Source of the DNA: Tieghemiomyces parasiticus
Lineage: Eukaryota; Kickxellomycota; Dimargaritomycetes; Dimargaritales; Dimargaritaceae
Direction of reading: 5' to 3'
NCBI GenBank assembly: GCA_027575765.1
Contig: JANBPT010000752.1
Coordinates: 1-24,120 of the forward strand
Length of the DNA: 24,120 nucleotides
The notes under the pieces were generated by a model. It was not told the DNA's origin. It was given only the letters and a program-made list of their open reading frames with translations, and ran no database searches. Every line of letters starts with the position of its first letter. Within the stretch, counting starts at the first letter, position 1. The translations under genes and the position numbers were made by a program. Positions 1-9,282 of this stretch are shown in pieces.

Positions 1-1540
1 ATTCGTGTATGTACAACTGCCGTGGCGCTTTAGGACCCGCCTTTCCTTTATTTGATAAATGGTATTATTAACCAAGTGCAGCACTAGTGTGTGGTGGGGG
101 ACAAGGGGGTACGCTAGTTATCAGCTTAATTGTCATTTTCTTATTCACGCTGTCAGCTTAAGAATCCGATTGGGTATACACACCCTTTCTACACAAGTGG
201 TTGAGAGAGACATTGTTCCTCACACCATCGCCTGGCGCTGTCAACTGTCCAGCAGTCGTAAGATAGGTTGGTTAGGTCTGGAATTGGCCCATGGTCGGCC
301 AGGATATCGGTATGATCGCCACGGTAGGTGTGATGCTGAGAGGAAGCCTCTATCTTCACCCTGTGCCCTGGCGTTTGCCATTCCCAATGAGTAGGGTACT
401 CTGCTAGGTTAGTACACTCTCACCCACAGTGCCACCGCCGAATCTAACCTACTAACCCATCGAAAAGTCCTGGCAAATAAAAGCACTGCAAGTGGCAGCT
501 CCATTCATCATTCATTGTGCACACAAGCCTAGACACATACACTTCGTGAGAGCTTCCAGTTGCAGGCAATCGCTATGAGCGGCCTTCAGGAGTGAAGGCG
601 ATCACCGTCGTCCCTCACTATAGCCAACTAAGTTACTCCGCTCGACCTGCCAAACAGAGTAACGGGGGGAAATGATAGTGGAAACGACAGTGAGAGGAGA
701 GAGGAGCGAAGGCAGATTGGCCGAGGCTGAGACAAAGTAGCGAAGATGAGGATCGGACCCCTCCTAAAAGTAATAATAAAAAAAAGCTGCTGGCGAGAGG
801 AGCACTATCAGTGACCAGGCTCTGAATGTCGTCATTAACCTTCATCCCTACCTTCCTCCTCCGGCCAGGCTCTAGGCGGTCAGCTGTCTCTTGCACCGCC
901 TACAAGCGGGTTACGATAGCCAACAAGATGAGCCGGCTGAGTGAGGGGGGGGGTCGGTTTTATCTGGCCGGTGCGTCTCTCGTCACCCGACGCAACGTGC
1001 ATCCCCCTCGCAGGTCCCAACCTTCTCGCGGTCCGCCACTTACCTTACCTTATTCTTGGCATTGGCCAGCACCTCCTTTTAGTTCGCCGCTTATTCCCTC
1101 TGTCTGTACTGGAAACCCCCGCAAGGTCGGCCCATTGTCGTCCCCGCAGCTGGGGATTGCCATCCTCGCCCCCTAGTGGAATCCCAGCCACCCCCACCAC
1201 CTCCCCCTGGCCCAGCTAGGCTTTTTGTCGTCATCGTCCTCTAGTGTAGGCCTACGACTGATCCGCCAACCTCGTTGCATTCTGAATTCTTCACTCCCCC
1301 CTTTTTAGCTTTGCCGCCCCTCTCCTTTTCTGCCGAGCATCACTGGGTCATCGCCCCACCCCCGCACAGGAGTATAAGAGCGCGGGGTCGGCCACCCCCG
1401 GGGCAGCATCCACCCTTTTACACGCGCCCGTTCGTTTGCTCAGCCCCCCCTCGCGCTCATAATCATTTCATTCACTGCCGATCTGGAGCACTGTACGTTA
1501 CTCTGAATCCCCCGGCACTTTTCAGACGCGGTTTGCAAGC
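1..1540. other. Intergenic region upstream of the first MARVEL gene
   Basis: No convincing gene is seen. Open frames here (for example 59-394 plus, and 826-1176 plus) have no recognisable domain and no clear coding bias. The part from about 1000 to 1540 is strongly pyrimidine-rich on the plus strand, as expected for a fungal promoter and leader, and contains a TATA-like element near 1373. A gene running in from the left edge cannot be excluded. Confidence 0.5.
1373..1377 (+). promoter_or_regulatory. TATA-like element upstream of the first MARVEL gene
   Basis: A TATAA pentamer in the context AGTATAAGAG lies about 165 nt before the ATG at 1541, in a C-rich promoter-like stretch. The position fits a core promoter with a leader of roughly 130 nt. 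This rests on sequence alone. Confidence 0.4.
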
Positions 1541-2287
1541 ATGTCGGCCCACCACCCGTTCCTCCACCCGTTCGGTATGCCGCGCATGGCAGCCTACGCG
1601 GCGGGTCTGCTACTGTCTTTCATCGCCTTCGTCATGTGGTGTCACCTGGTCCACCTGTTCCATGACAGCTGGTATGGCTCCCCCAGCTCCTTTAATTTCG
1701 CACTCTTCGCAGGCCTGTTCGCCGTGCTGACGGGTCTCCAGCTGGTCTTGAGTCCGTTTATCCACCATCGGGTGGGTAGCCGCGCCACGAGCAGTTTGGT
1801 CCACCCCATCACCGAGACTGCTCTGGTCGCCCTGGCTACCCTCTTTTGGTTCTGCGCGGCCGTCGCCACTGCCGCTTACGTGGGCGTGCCCCACTGTGTC
1901 TTCTCCTCTTGCCGCACCTCCCAGGCCGCCATCGCCTTCAGCTGGTTCAGCTTTATTGCTTTCGCGTTCGCCCTCGGCCTCCTGCTCCGCGACTGGTTCG
2001 TGCACCGCGGGAACCTGATGCACGTCCGCAACCCCGACGGGGTCGCGCCCGCTGCCCCCGCTGCTTACGGGGTCGAGAAGCCCGTCGAGGTCCAGCCCAA
2101 TACCTCCGTTGCCGCTGACTCCGGAGTCGCCTCCCACCACGCCGAGCACAGTGTCGTGGCCGACCACCCGGCCGCCGTCCCGGCCCCACACGCTCCCCAG
2201 GATAGCCATGCCGTGCCTATGCCCGAAACCAGTCCGGATACCAGCCACATGACCATGCCCGAGCCCCGTCCCAACTACCAGGCCTAA
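1541..2287 (+). CDS. MARVEL-type four-helix membrane protein (paralog A)
   Basis: A 248-residue single-exon protein with four hydrophobic segments at about residues 17-38, 52-74, 92-113 and 128-149, then a hydrophilic tail rich in Pro, Ala, His and Val (about 160-248). This topology, with both ends in the cytosol, is typical of MARVEL-domain proteins such as fungal Nce102, which act at the plasma membrane and in membrane subdomains. Helix 4 ends in LLLRDWFVHR, closely matching LLRDMFKRNR of the protein at 4411-5166. Helices 2 and 3 also align (SFNFALF with SHNFIIF; TETALVALATLFWF with VETILAGVLLAFWF), so the two are diverged tandem paralogs. Cys119 and Cys124 in the second outer loop could form a disulfide and are absent from the paralog. 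The start is the first in-frame ATG, about 165 nt after a TATA-like box. The MARVEL call rests on topology and pattern, not on a search. Confidence 0.82.
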   Translation: MSAHHPFLHPFGMPRMAAYAAGLLLSFIAFVMWCHLVHLFHDSWYGSPSSFNFALFAGLFAVLTGLQLVLSPFIHHRVGSRATSSLVHPITETALVALATLFWFCAAVATAAYVGVPHCVFSSCRTSQAAIAFSWFSFIAFAFALGLLLRDWFVHRGNLMHVRNPDGVAPAAPAAYGVEKPVEVQPNTSVAADSGVASHHAEHSVVADHPAAVPAPHAPQDSHAVPMPETSPDTSHMTMPEPRPNYQA

Positions 2288-4410
2288 GCAGCGCGGATAC
2301 TGCTTTACCCCCTTTCTATTCGGCTGACTAACCTGCCCGGCCCTGTGTATAGCGTGTATCGTCATCACCGCATCTTATTGTTCTATTCTCCACCTCTCCC
2401 TTTTTTTTTCACCCAACCCGTACCGCTTAATGTCGAATCCCTCCTTTAAGAGGGGGGGTGCTGCGGTCGCATCTGTGCTCTTGGTTCCATCCAATATTTC
2501 CACCATGTTAACACATTTCTATACTAAATATGCACTTCATTATCAGCGAGATATTGCCCTGACCCGGCCGGGGCGAGTTGTATCGGGCTGTATGGATATT
2601 GGAAAACACCGGTTTGACGAAGGGCGTGTACAATTTCACCATGGGTGTCTAACCTGCGCCTCATTACGTGTCACCGTCTCGCTGCAACGGAGGGCCCAAC
2701 GGGCACGCAGCCTAGATCCGTCGAGATGTCCTCACGGCGCCAAGCCCGTACCGCAGCCTGGTCAAATGACCTCCGTCTTTTTCCGGGGAAGACGGATGGC
2801 GTGGGGAGCCGTGGCGTTAATCAGACGACCCTACGTTTGTAGAAGAGGGTGAAGGAGTCGAATGTGGAAACAACCAACCGGCCACGACTTTCCCCTGAAG
2901 CCAAGGCGGAAATGAATGGGGGGACTGTGGAGGGACAATTTTACGTATGGGCCCATAGGTTAGTGACGGCACCAGGTCTATATTTAGAGCGGTGATGTAG
3001 AATGGTGGGTTTATGGCTGGCCTCGTCTTTGGCTGCACTTGGCCACCAGGGCTCCACCCTGTCGCCGCCCGTGCTGGGTGTGGTATGCTGGAGGGGGGAA
3101 TACACTAAAGCCATTGCGTGCTTTGACGGCAGTAATTGCGCTTGCTTGCCCGCCCACACCAACTTCTCGTAAGTCTCGCGGGTTGCCAAGGCCCTGGAGA
3201 TCGATGTATCCTCTCACTCACGGGCTGTATCTTTGCTTGTTGTAGACACCCTAGGCACGGGTGGTCGGAATATTGATTGTGCTCGAGTAAGAGATATGGT
3301 GACGGTAGCTCCATCGCCCAGGAGGTCCGGCCGCTATGTTGAAGCCGGCCCGTCTAAGGCAATGGGTGTAGATTGACCAGCCAGTGGGAGAAGAGGAGAG
3401 GGAGGCGGGATGGACATGATGGGCTGGTGGAACATTCTGAGAAGCGACCCGGGCTGCACTCCGTCCACGCTGCCGACAAGGGAGGCAGGCGGCCAGGTTG
3501 CGCGCACGCATGCTCAAGAATATCCTCATCAGACGGCCGCCAATACACGGTGGCAGGCCCATGCCAAGGCACACGGAGTAGGCCTCCGCCAATGTCTTTT
3601 TTTTACATCTTACAAAGTGTCCTTGCTGGAGTGCCAATCGACAAGTCCAAGGCACTCTGTTTCGTTGGCAGCCATTGGGCGACGGGGTCCGCCCACGAGT
3701 GCAGCCCCGCCATACGCGTGCGTCTCCCTGGATCCGTCAAAACCCAGCGGGAAGCTGAGCCGTGCGCGTTGGTTTAGCCGCACACTGTCATCCCCGACCG
3801 GCCAGTCGCGGGCGCCTGCTCCTCGCGGACCTCATATCACCTCCGTCCTCTTTGCTTGCCTTCCCCCGCCCTCCATACTAGTTATCCGCCTTTCCCCGCC
3901 CCTCCCCGCAAGCTTCTTTTCCTCCCGCCACCAACCCCGTTTGTGTATTGTTGTGTGTCTGTGTGTGTTTTTTTTACAGCTTGACTTACTGGCGTTACCT
4001 CTTCAACCTGCATAGCCCATCTCTGTCTGCCATCTTCTTCTTCTACACAACACACTACCGCGGCCGAGCTTCCGACCCTACTACCTAGCCGACGCCACGT
4101 CCAGTAACGCGTTCGTCGCTCGCTTCCACCAGACCAACGCATCTGCCAGGGCAGTAGACCCGAAACCGCACAAACTCTTGATGGTGACATCCGTGTCACC
4201 CGTTGTAGCCTAAACCCAGACCCCCCCCACCACTGGTACCACCCACGAGGTTTCGGACGGCCCGTGTCACTCTACACTTGACCACCGCCCGTGCGCCCTT
4301 TCGCCCATTAACCACTTGCTTCTCAGCTCCAGCGGTGATCCCCACTTGCCCCCCTCCCTGATCCTGTCCCCACCTTCCTCTTACACACACACGCGCGTGC
4401 GCACCTAACC
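2288..4410. other. Intergenic region between the two MARVEL genes
   Basis: About 2.1 kb without a recognised gene. Frames such as 2430-2852 and 3410-4015 (plus) show no family motif and weak codon bias. From about 3840 to 4410 the plus strand is pyrimidine-rich and probably holds the promoter and leader of the second MARVEL gene. It contains a TG-rich stretch, a T tract and an acceptor-like TACAG at 3975-3979, which may end a leader intron. Confidence 0.5.
3875..3886 (+). promoter_or_regulatory. ATACTAGTTATC motif upstream of the second MARVEL gene
   Basis: The 12-mer ATACTAGTTATC occurs here and again at 13836-13847 before the Sm-G gene. In both places it is followed by a T tract and a TACAGCT acceptor-like site. 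It could be a promoter element or part of a leader intron. The function is inferred only from the repetition. Confidence 0.3.
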
Positions 4411-5166
4411 ATGGCCTTCGACCTCTCCGATAAGCAGAGCCGGCAGCTCCGCCGGGTTTTCCTGATGGTCGAGATGCTTTTCGCGTTCCTGACCCTGGTA
4501 CTGGCTTCGGTGACCGTCCACAAGTACTCAAGCGGGTCCTCGCTGCAGTGGTCGAGCCCGTCGCATAATTTCATTATCTTCACGGCCGCCTTTACCCTAC
4601 TGATCAGCCCCGCCACCCTGCTGGCCTATTGGGCTGTGGCCCGCGCCGACACGTCTGTGCCGTCGCCTGCCATCCGTTGGCTGGTCCTTCCGTCAGTTGA
4701 GACTATTCTGGCCGGCGTCCTGCTGGCATTCTGGTTCTTCGGGTCCATCGCTATCGCCGTCACCACCAAGGCCAACGGCGACGCCTCCAGCAAGCTCTAC
4801 ACGGGCAGCCTTGACGCCGCCCACATCGCCCGCGCCACTATCGCTTTCTCCTTCATCACCACCTTCGTCCACATGCTGATGGTATCCACCCTCTTGCGCG
4901 ACATGTTTAAGCGCAACCGCCACACTCAGTACATGTTCACCAACATGGGTGTCGGCCCCGGTCCACACCTCCGCCAGTCCTCTGCCTTCCTCGACGAGTC
5001 CAAGAGCGAGACCGCCGGGATCCCCGAGTACCGTCAAGACCCGGCCATGTCCTCCTCCAATCCCAGTATCGACCGCAGCCAGCAGAGCACCGCCGCCACC
5101 CGCCACGACCCCGAGACCCAGCCTATCCCGACCCACCCAGAAGTTCTGCCTCACCAGATGCCCTAA
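4411..5166 (+). CDS. MARVEL-type four-helix membrane protein (paralog B)
   Basis: A 251-residue single-exon protein with four predicted membrane helices at about residues 16-37, 53-75, 96-118 and 139-163, followed by a polar tail of about 85 residues rich in Ser, Pro, Gln and His. The basic pair before helix 1 (residues 14-15) and the basic RDMFKRNR after helix 4 fit cytosolic ends. It aligns helix by helix with the protein at 1541-2287 but has a different tail and lacks the paired loop cysteines. The start ATG has a good context (ACCATGG). An AATAAA signal follows at 5440. The family is inferred from topology and paralogy; MARVEL proteins typically organise plasma-membrane domains or vesicle traffic. 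The function of this copy is unknown. Confidence 0.83.
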   Translation: MAFDLSDKQSRQLRRVFLMVEMLFAFLTLVLASVTVHKYSSGSSLQWSSPSHNFIIFTAAFTLLISPATLLAYWAVARADTSVPSPAIRWLVLPSVETILAGVLLAFWFFGSIAIAVTTKANGDASSKLYTGSLDAAHIARATIAFSFITTFVHMLMVSTLLRDMFKRNRHTQYMFTNMGVGPGPHLRQSSAFLDESKSETAGIPEYRQDPAMSSSNPSIDRSQQSTAATRHDPETQPIPTHPEVLPHQMP

Positions 5167-5439
5167 AGCCCCCGGGTCCGTCTTAACTCTTCCTCAGTAT
5201 CCGGGTCGGGTTATTCAAGCAACCTTCCTCAACCCTCTCTCCCTCTTCTTCCCTAAGACTATCCTTATTTTTCGCGCTGCTCGACAGGCCTTTCCTCATT
5301 TCAGCCCCGGCTGCTAGGCCTCTTTCCCCAGTTCTTTTATACCTCGTTACCGGATCCTCCCTCGCGACACGCTTAGCTCTGTAATACCATCACTGTCTCC
5401 TTGCACTTCATTCCCCTTTCATGGTTACTCACGAAACTC

Positions 5440-5445
5440 AATAAA
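5440..5445 (+). terminator. Poly(A) signal AATAAA of MARVEL B
   Basis: A canonical AATAAA hexamer lies about 275 nt after the stop codon of the gene at 4411-5166, on the same strand. Confidence 0.5.
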
Positions 5446-5841
5446 GCCGCTTCCCTGACCTCCTCTTCAGTGTTGATGGGCGTTAGCCAGAGAGGTTGGG
5501 CTCATATCACCCGCTCCTCCAACCAACCAGTACCGGTAGTGCTGACGCGTGCTTGGCAGAAAATCATCGGTGGTTACAACCATTTATTTTTCGAAAAAAG
5601 AAACAAAGCGAAGCAAGCTAAAAGCCACTCATTCCCCGGACCACGGGATACCGGTTCGTGTAACCACCTTTTTCTCATCCAATGTCAAAGTCATAGCTCT
5701 GATCGCACGCGCCTGTCTCATACATTCTGGCCACACCACCGTTAGAGCACCAGCCCTATGCTCGGCCCTGAAAACGACCAGTATGGATAAGGAGTTAAAC
5801 ATTCCAGGGTCTCACTAGGGTCCATACGGTATACACAACCA

Positions 5842-5847
5842 TTTATT
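5842..5847 (-). terminator. Poly(A) signal AATAAA of the ALYREF gene
   Basis: AATAAA on the minus strand, about 240 nt downstream of the proposed TAA stop at 6089-6087. It supports the gene reaching at least to the third exon. Confidence 0.45.
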
Positions 5848-6086
5848 CTGATTTAAAGTAAGACAATATTGTGAGCGCTGAAGACACCGTCCTCTTTCCT
5901 CAGATAAGTGGCAAACGGCATCAAGTGATAGTGCGCAGTGGTAGTGGTAGGCTCAGCCTCGGTACAGTTTCGGGCGGGTAGCAAACGAAAAAGAAAACAA
6001 ACAGTAGTCGGGATTGTTTGAACTGCGTAGTGGGTCCGAGAAAAAAAAAACCAACCGAACGGGGTTGGCCCGGTCTCACCGTCGGT

Positions 6087-7247
6087 TTACAAGATAACTT
6101 TAAAGGTCGTCGGCTTGCCTTGGCGCGACTTGGAACCCGGGGTCACCGTCTTGCGCGTGACAGTCGATTGGGCGGAGCTAGGGGCGGGGACGTGAATAAA
6201 GGATTGCGATGGTGGGCCAAGGGGGGTGGTAGCGTTAGGGGTAGAGGTAAATTAATTGCGGTAGCGACGGTATGGCTCACTACCTGTAGGTGGTTCCACT
6301 GCGGCTCGTTAGGGCCTCCATATTGGCAGGCTCCGGCGCACGGGAGGGAACATTCGGCGCTCTGCTGTGCATCCGCGCGGCCGTATCCATGCGAAAAGAA
6401 ACGACCGGCCCATAGTTCGACATGTCTTAAAATAAAATAAAAAAACCAACCGCCTCCATGAGTCGGACTTACCGTGAGGCCCCGGTGACAGTAGCGTTAC
6501 TGCTGGCGGTGAGCATCCGGACGCGTAGCTTGCGGCCGTCGGCCACTACGCCGTTCATATCGTTGATGGCACTGTTGGCCGACCCCCACTTGGCGTAGGT
6601 GATCTCGGCATCGCCGGAGGGGCGCCCGTCTTTACCGTAGATGAGACTGCACTTGACAATGTGCCCAAAACGCCGGAACGAAGTGCGCAGGTCCTCGGCC
6701 GAGGCGGCAGGATCCAGATTGGCGATACGGATGGCGTGTTCACCGACCGGTGAGCTGCCGCTGCTACTAACTACTGTCTGGGCTGCGCGGGCTGTGATAC
6801 CCGAGCGCTGACGCTCGCTACTACCTCCTGATTTGGCTACCCGGCCGGCCGCGGCTCCGCTGCCACCGCCCGAGCGCCGGGTACGGGGTTTGCCCGCTGG
6901 TGAGGTCATCTTGTCGACAATCATGTCGGCCGTGGCGCTATCTCCGGAAGGACGCTGGAATGTACAGGTGGAGAGACGTGGGAGGCGGGCACCCATGGGG
7001 TTTGAATGGTTGACCAGTGTCGCTATGAGTGAGCTTGTGGAAAGGGGGGGAGGTTGCTTAGGCGTGTCAACCATTCCTCACGGCGCAAACGAATGAGGCA
7101 GTGTCGGGGCGGGCTGGCTGAGGGAATGTCCTATATAATAGTTACCTTGGAGCTACGCGAGCCGGACGCCTTGCGGCTCTTCCGGCTTTTCTCCCGGGGG
7201 GTCTGCTTGACAATGTCGTCAAGATCCATATCTAGGTTGCTGGCCAT
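6087..7247 (-). CDS. YRA1: ALYREF/Yra1-type mRNA export adaptor (three exons)
   Basis: Exons on the minus strand are 7247-7146, 6954-6473 and 6177-6087; the joined product is 224 residues. Exon 1 begins MASNLDMDLDDIVKQ, the N-terminal UAP56/Sub2-binding motif of the REF family, followed by a basic stretch. Exon 2 has a Gly/Arg/Ser linker and one RRM at about residues 106-183 (RNP2-like AIRIANL, RNP1-like GDAEITY, then NGVVADGRKLRVRM), matching ALYREF-type RRMs. The protein links the TREX complex and the RNA helicase to spliced mRNA in the nucleus and hands it to the export receptor. Intron 1 (191 nt) is phase 0 with donor GTAAC. Intron 2 (295 nt) has donor GTAAGT, a CTAAC-like branch site and a pyrimidine tract before the acceptor at 6179-6178. 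Exon 3 gives a basic Ser/Thr/Lys tail and is the least certain part: no C-terminal helicase-binding motif is seen. Without splicing, translation stops at once after the donor. Confidence 0.88.
6439..6452. repeat. Direct repeat AAAAAAACCAACCG, copy 2
   Basis: The same 14-mer is at 6044-6057. This copy lies inside ALYREF intron 2 close to the donor; the other lies just past the stop codon. On the gene's strand it reads CGGTTGG followed by T7. Confidence 0.5.
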
Positions 7248-8140
7248 GGCGGATGGTGTTCTGGACGAGAAACGATGAAAGGAGATGATGCGGGAAAGCC
7301 TCTAGGGAGGGTTTGGATGTAGAAGGCGGAGTCTAGGGATGCGTCGGAATGATGGGTCGAATCCACAGAGGATGGCGCTGGCCGGACTACTGGCTGAGTG
7401 GCTTTTTTTATAGAGTAACGCGCCCACCGCGGTTTTCCGAGAGAGGGGGACGCGGTTTGGTGAGCAGCACGCGCTCACGGCCGATCCGATGTCTGCCTTA
7501 CTTTGGTGTAAAAGGTGAAGATGACGGAGGTTGGAACCCCTCACTGGCCACGTGACTGCGCCTTGGACAGAAAGGCAAAATACCCCCATCAGATATCGGT
7601 TACGAACTAGTCATCAGGCACGAGGCTTGTGTGGTGTTGCATTAGTTGGCCGAGCAGAGTACGAATGGCGCTAGTTCGTGCCGATAGAGGGAGGGAGGGC
7701 CCAGGACCGGAAGGCCCTGGCCTCGTAGCCGCCCGGCTTGGTCAATGGCGTAGGTCTCCGCGACCTGGTCAGGGGAGGGGTGGGCGCGTTGTGTGGGAGA
7801 TTGAAGGTTGGCGCTGGTACACGAAGGAGCGCTGCAGTTTTTATACATACCCTGCCCTGCTGTCATGAAGCGGCTCGCCTTGTACGGCAAGGAGCCGGTC
7901 CCGCTGTTGAGCCAAACAGGATGCCGTTGGTATTGCGCGGAGTGGGAACTCTGCGCCTCAAGCCGGTCACCACACGTCCTGACTGGGGTTGGCCAGTGGG
8001 CCCTAGCCGGGCAAAGGGGTCAAGACTTGGCATTTGCCTCCACCACAGTTCTCCACAGCACGGATTCCTTATCGGTCCCTTGTATACCTTACCTCATCCC
8101 ATCTATCTTCGCCCCCGCCCATTCGCCCACATTCATCGCC
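7248..8140. other. Divergent promoter region between ALYREF and VPS29
   Basis: About 0.9 kb between the start codons of two divergent housekeeping genes. Overlapping frames such as 7738-8274 (plus) match no family and overlap the VPS29 first exon, so they are treated as chance. There is a short GC-rich inverted repeat near 7870-7895 (CGGCTC/GAGCCG arms). Confidence 0.5.
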
Positions 8141-9047
8141 ATGGTGGTAAGTGGGCCCGCATGCTGACGGACTTGCCAGGCGACACTGTGCCAACTCGTC
8201 CGGATGACCTAATGGCCTCGGTGGCTTCTCTGGCGCATGGACTGGCCCACCCTCTCCATGGCACCTGTCACTGACCGCGCATCCTTTCCCCACCCTATCC
8301 TCGACTCCTCCGCTCCACCCGACTCCGTCTCATCGCCCCGACGCTCACCGCTCAGCTCGTACTCGCCATCGGCGACCTCCACATCCCCCAGCGGTCCTTC
8401 AGCCTACCGGCCAAGTTTCGCAAGCTCTTGGTAAGTTCACGGCCCGTCGGACCCCGGGCGGTCGGTATCGTCGAGGCGGTGGTCCAGTTTTTCCTCAAGT
8501 CCCGTCCTACACCTTACCCGTTCCCTGGCCTACTTCTTTTTCATCCCCCATTGTTTCTCCCTGCAAGGTCCCGGGCAAGATCCAGCAAATCCTGTGTACG
8601 GGCAACGTCTGCGACCGGGAAACCTTTGAGTACCTACGCAACATCGCCGGCGAGTTCCACGTGGTCAAGGGCGACTTTGACGAACCCACGGCCAGTTGGC
8701 CCGAGTCGAAAGTGGTGACCCACGGCAATATTCGCATCGGCGTCATCCATGGCCACCAGATCATCCCTCACGGTGATACGGAAGCGTTAGCCATCGCCGC
8801 CCGCCAGATGGACGTGGACATTATCATCAGCGGCCACACCCACCGCTTCGAAACGTTCGAGTACGACGGAAAATTCTTTGTCAATCCTGGCAGCGCCACC
8901 GGGGCCTATAGTGCCACGGGTGCGGCCAGTGTCGTGCCTTCCTTCGTCCTCATGGATGTCCAGGATTCGCATGTGGTAACCTACGTGTACCAGCTAGTCG
9001 ACGGTGAGGTCAAGGTAGACAAGATTGAGTTCCGGAAAGAACCCTAA
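8141..9047 (+). CDS. VPS29: Retromer subunit VPS29 (three exons)
   Basis: Exons 8141-8146, 8356-8430 and 8568-9047 join in phase 0 to a 186-residue protein (human VPS29 is 182). Exon 1 codes only Met-Val and ends at a GTAAGT donor. Exon 2 starts [11 protein letters not shown], reproducing the family start [15 protein letters not shown]. Exon 3 opens [13 protein letters not shown], as in animals and yeast. The metallophosphoesterase-like positions are present: D9, H11, N40, D63, H88, H90, H117 and H119 (motifs GDLH, GDFDE, HGHQ, SGHTH). In the family this fold is mainly a scaffold holding VPS35 and recruiting regulators, not an active phosphatase. It acts on endosomes in cargo recycling to the Golgi or plasma membrane. 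Introns are 209 and 137 nt. It converges with the pterin synthase gene, 235 nt away. Confidence 0.97.
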
Positions 9048-9282
9048 GTCGTTGGACGTTCCCTCGCTAGCCACCGCCGACTTTCAAGAACTACTTTTCT
9101 CACTTTATCCGCCCTATTTGATTAGCAAATCTAATCGGTGGGATTTCATATATATTGTTTTACACCTTTTCCTTCGATAGCCGGTGGTGACTAAACAGTA
9201 TCCGTACCAAAGTGCCCACGGGCGCTTCCGCCCTAGAATGGTGGTGCGAAGGGGGGGGGTGTAACCAGGTAGGTTAATAGGG

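Larger units (their letters stand above)
5167..6086. other. Convergent intergenic region: MARVEL B and ALYREF 3' ends
   Basis: It holds the 3' ends of the plus-strand MARVEL gene and the minus-strand ALYREF gene, each with an AATAAA signal (5440 plus, 5842 minus). Open frames here (5401-5745 and 5549-5818, plus) look like chance. Confidence 0.55.

Noticed and set aside
2430..2852. 140-residue plus-strand frame after the first MARVEL gene
   Set aside because: No family motif, weak codon bias, and it overlaps other chance frames in a low-evidence region.
3410..4015. 201-residue plus-strand frame
   Set aside because: Low-complexity Ser/Pro/Leu-rich end from pyrimidine-rich promoter sequence, no domain, and no start context.
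6018..6440. 140-residue plus-strand frame overlapping ALYREF exon 3 and intron 2
   Set aside because: Antisense to the splice-supported ALYREF exon, with a random-looking composition.
7738..8274. 178-residue plus-strand frame running over the VPS29 start
   Set aside because: Conflicts with the homology-anchored VPS29 exon 1 and intron 1, and has no recognisable motif.
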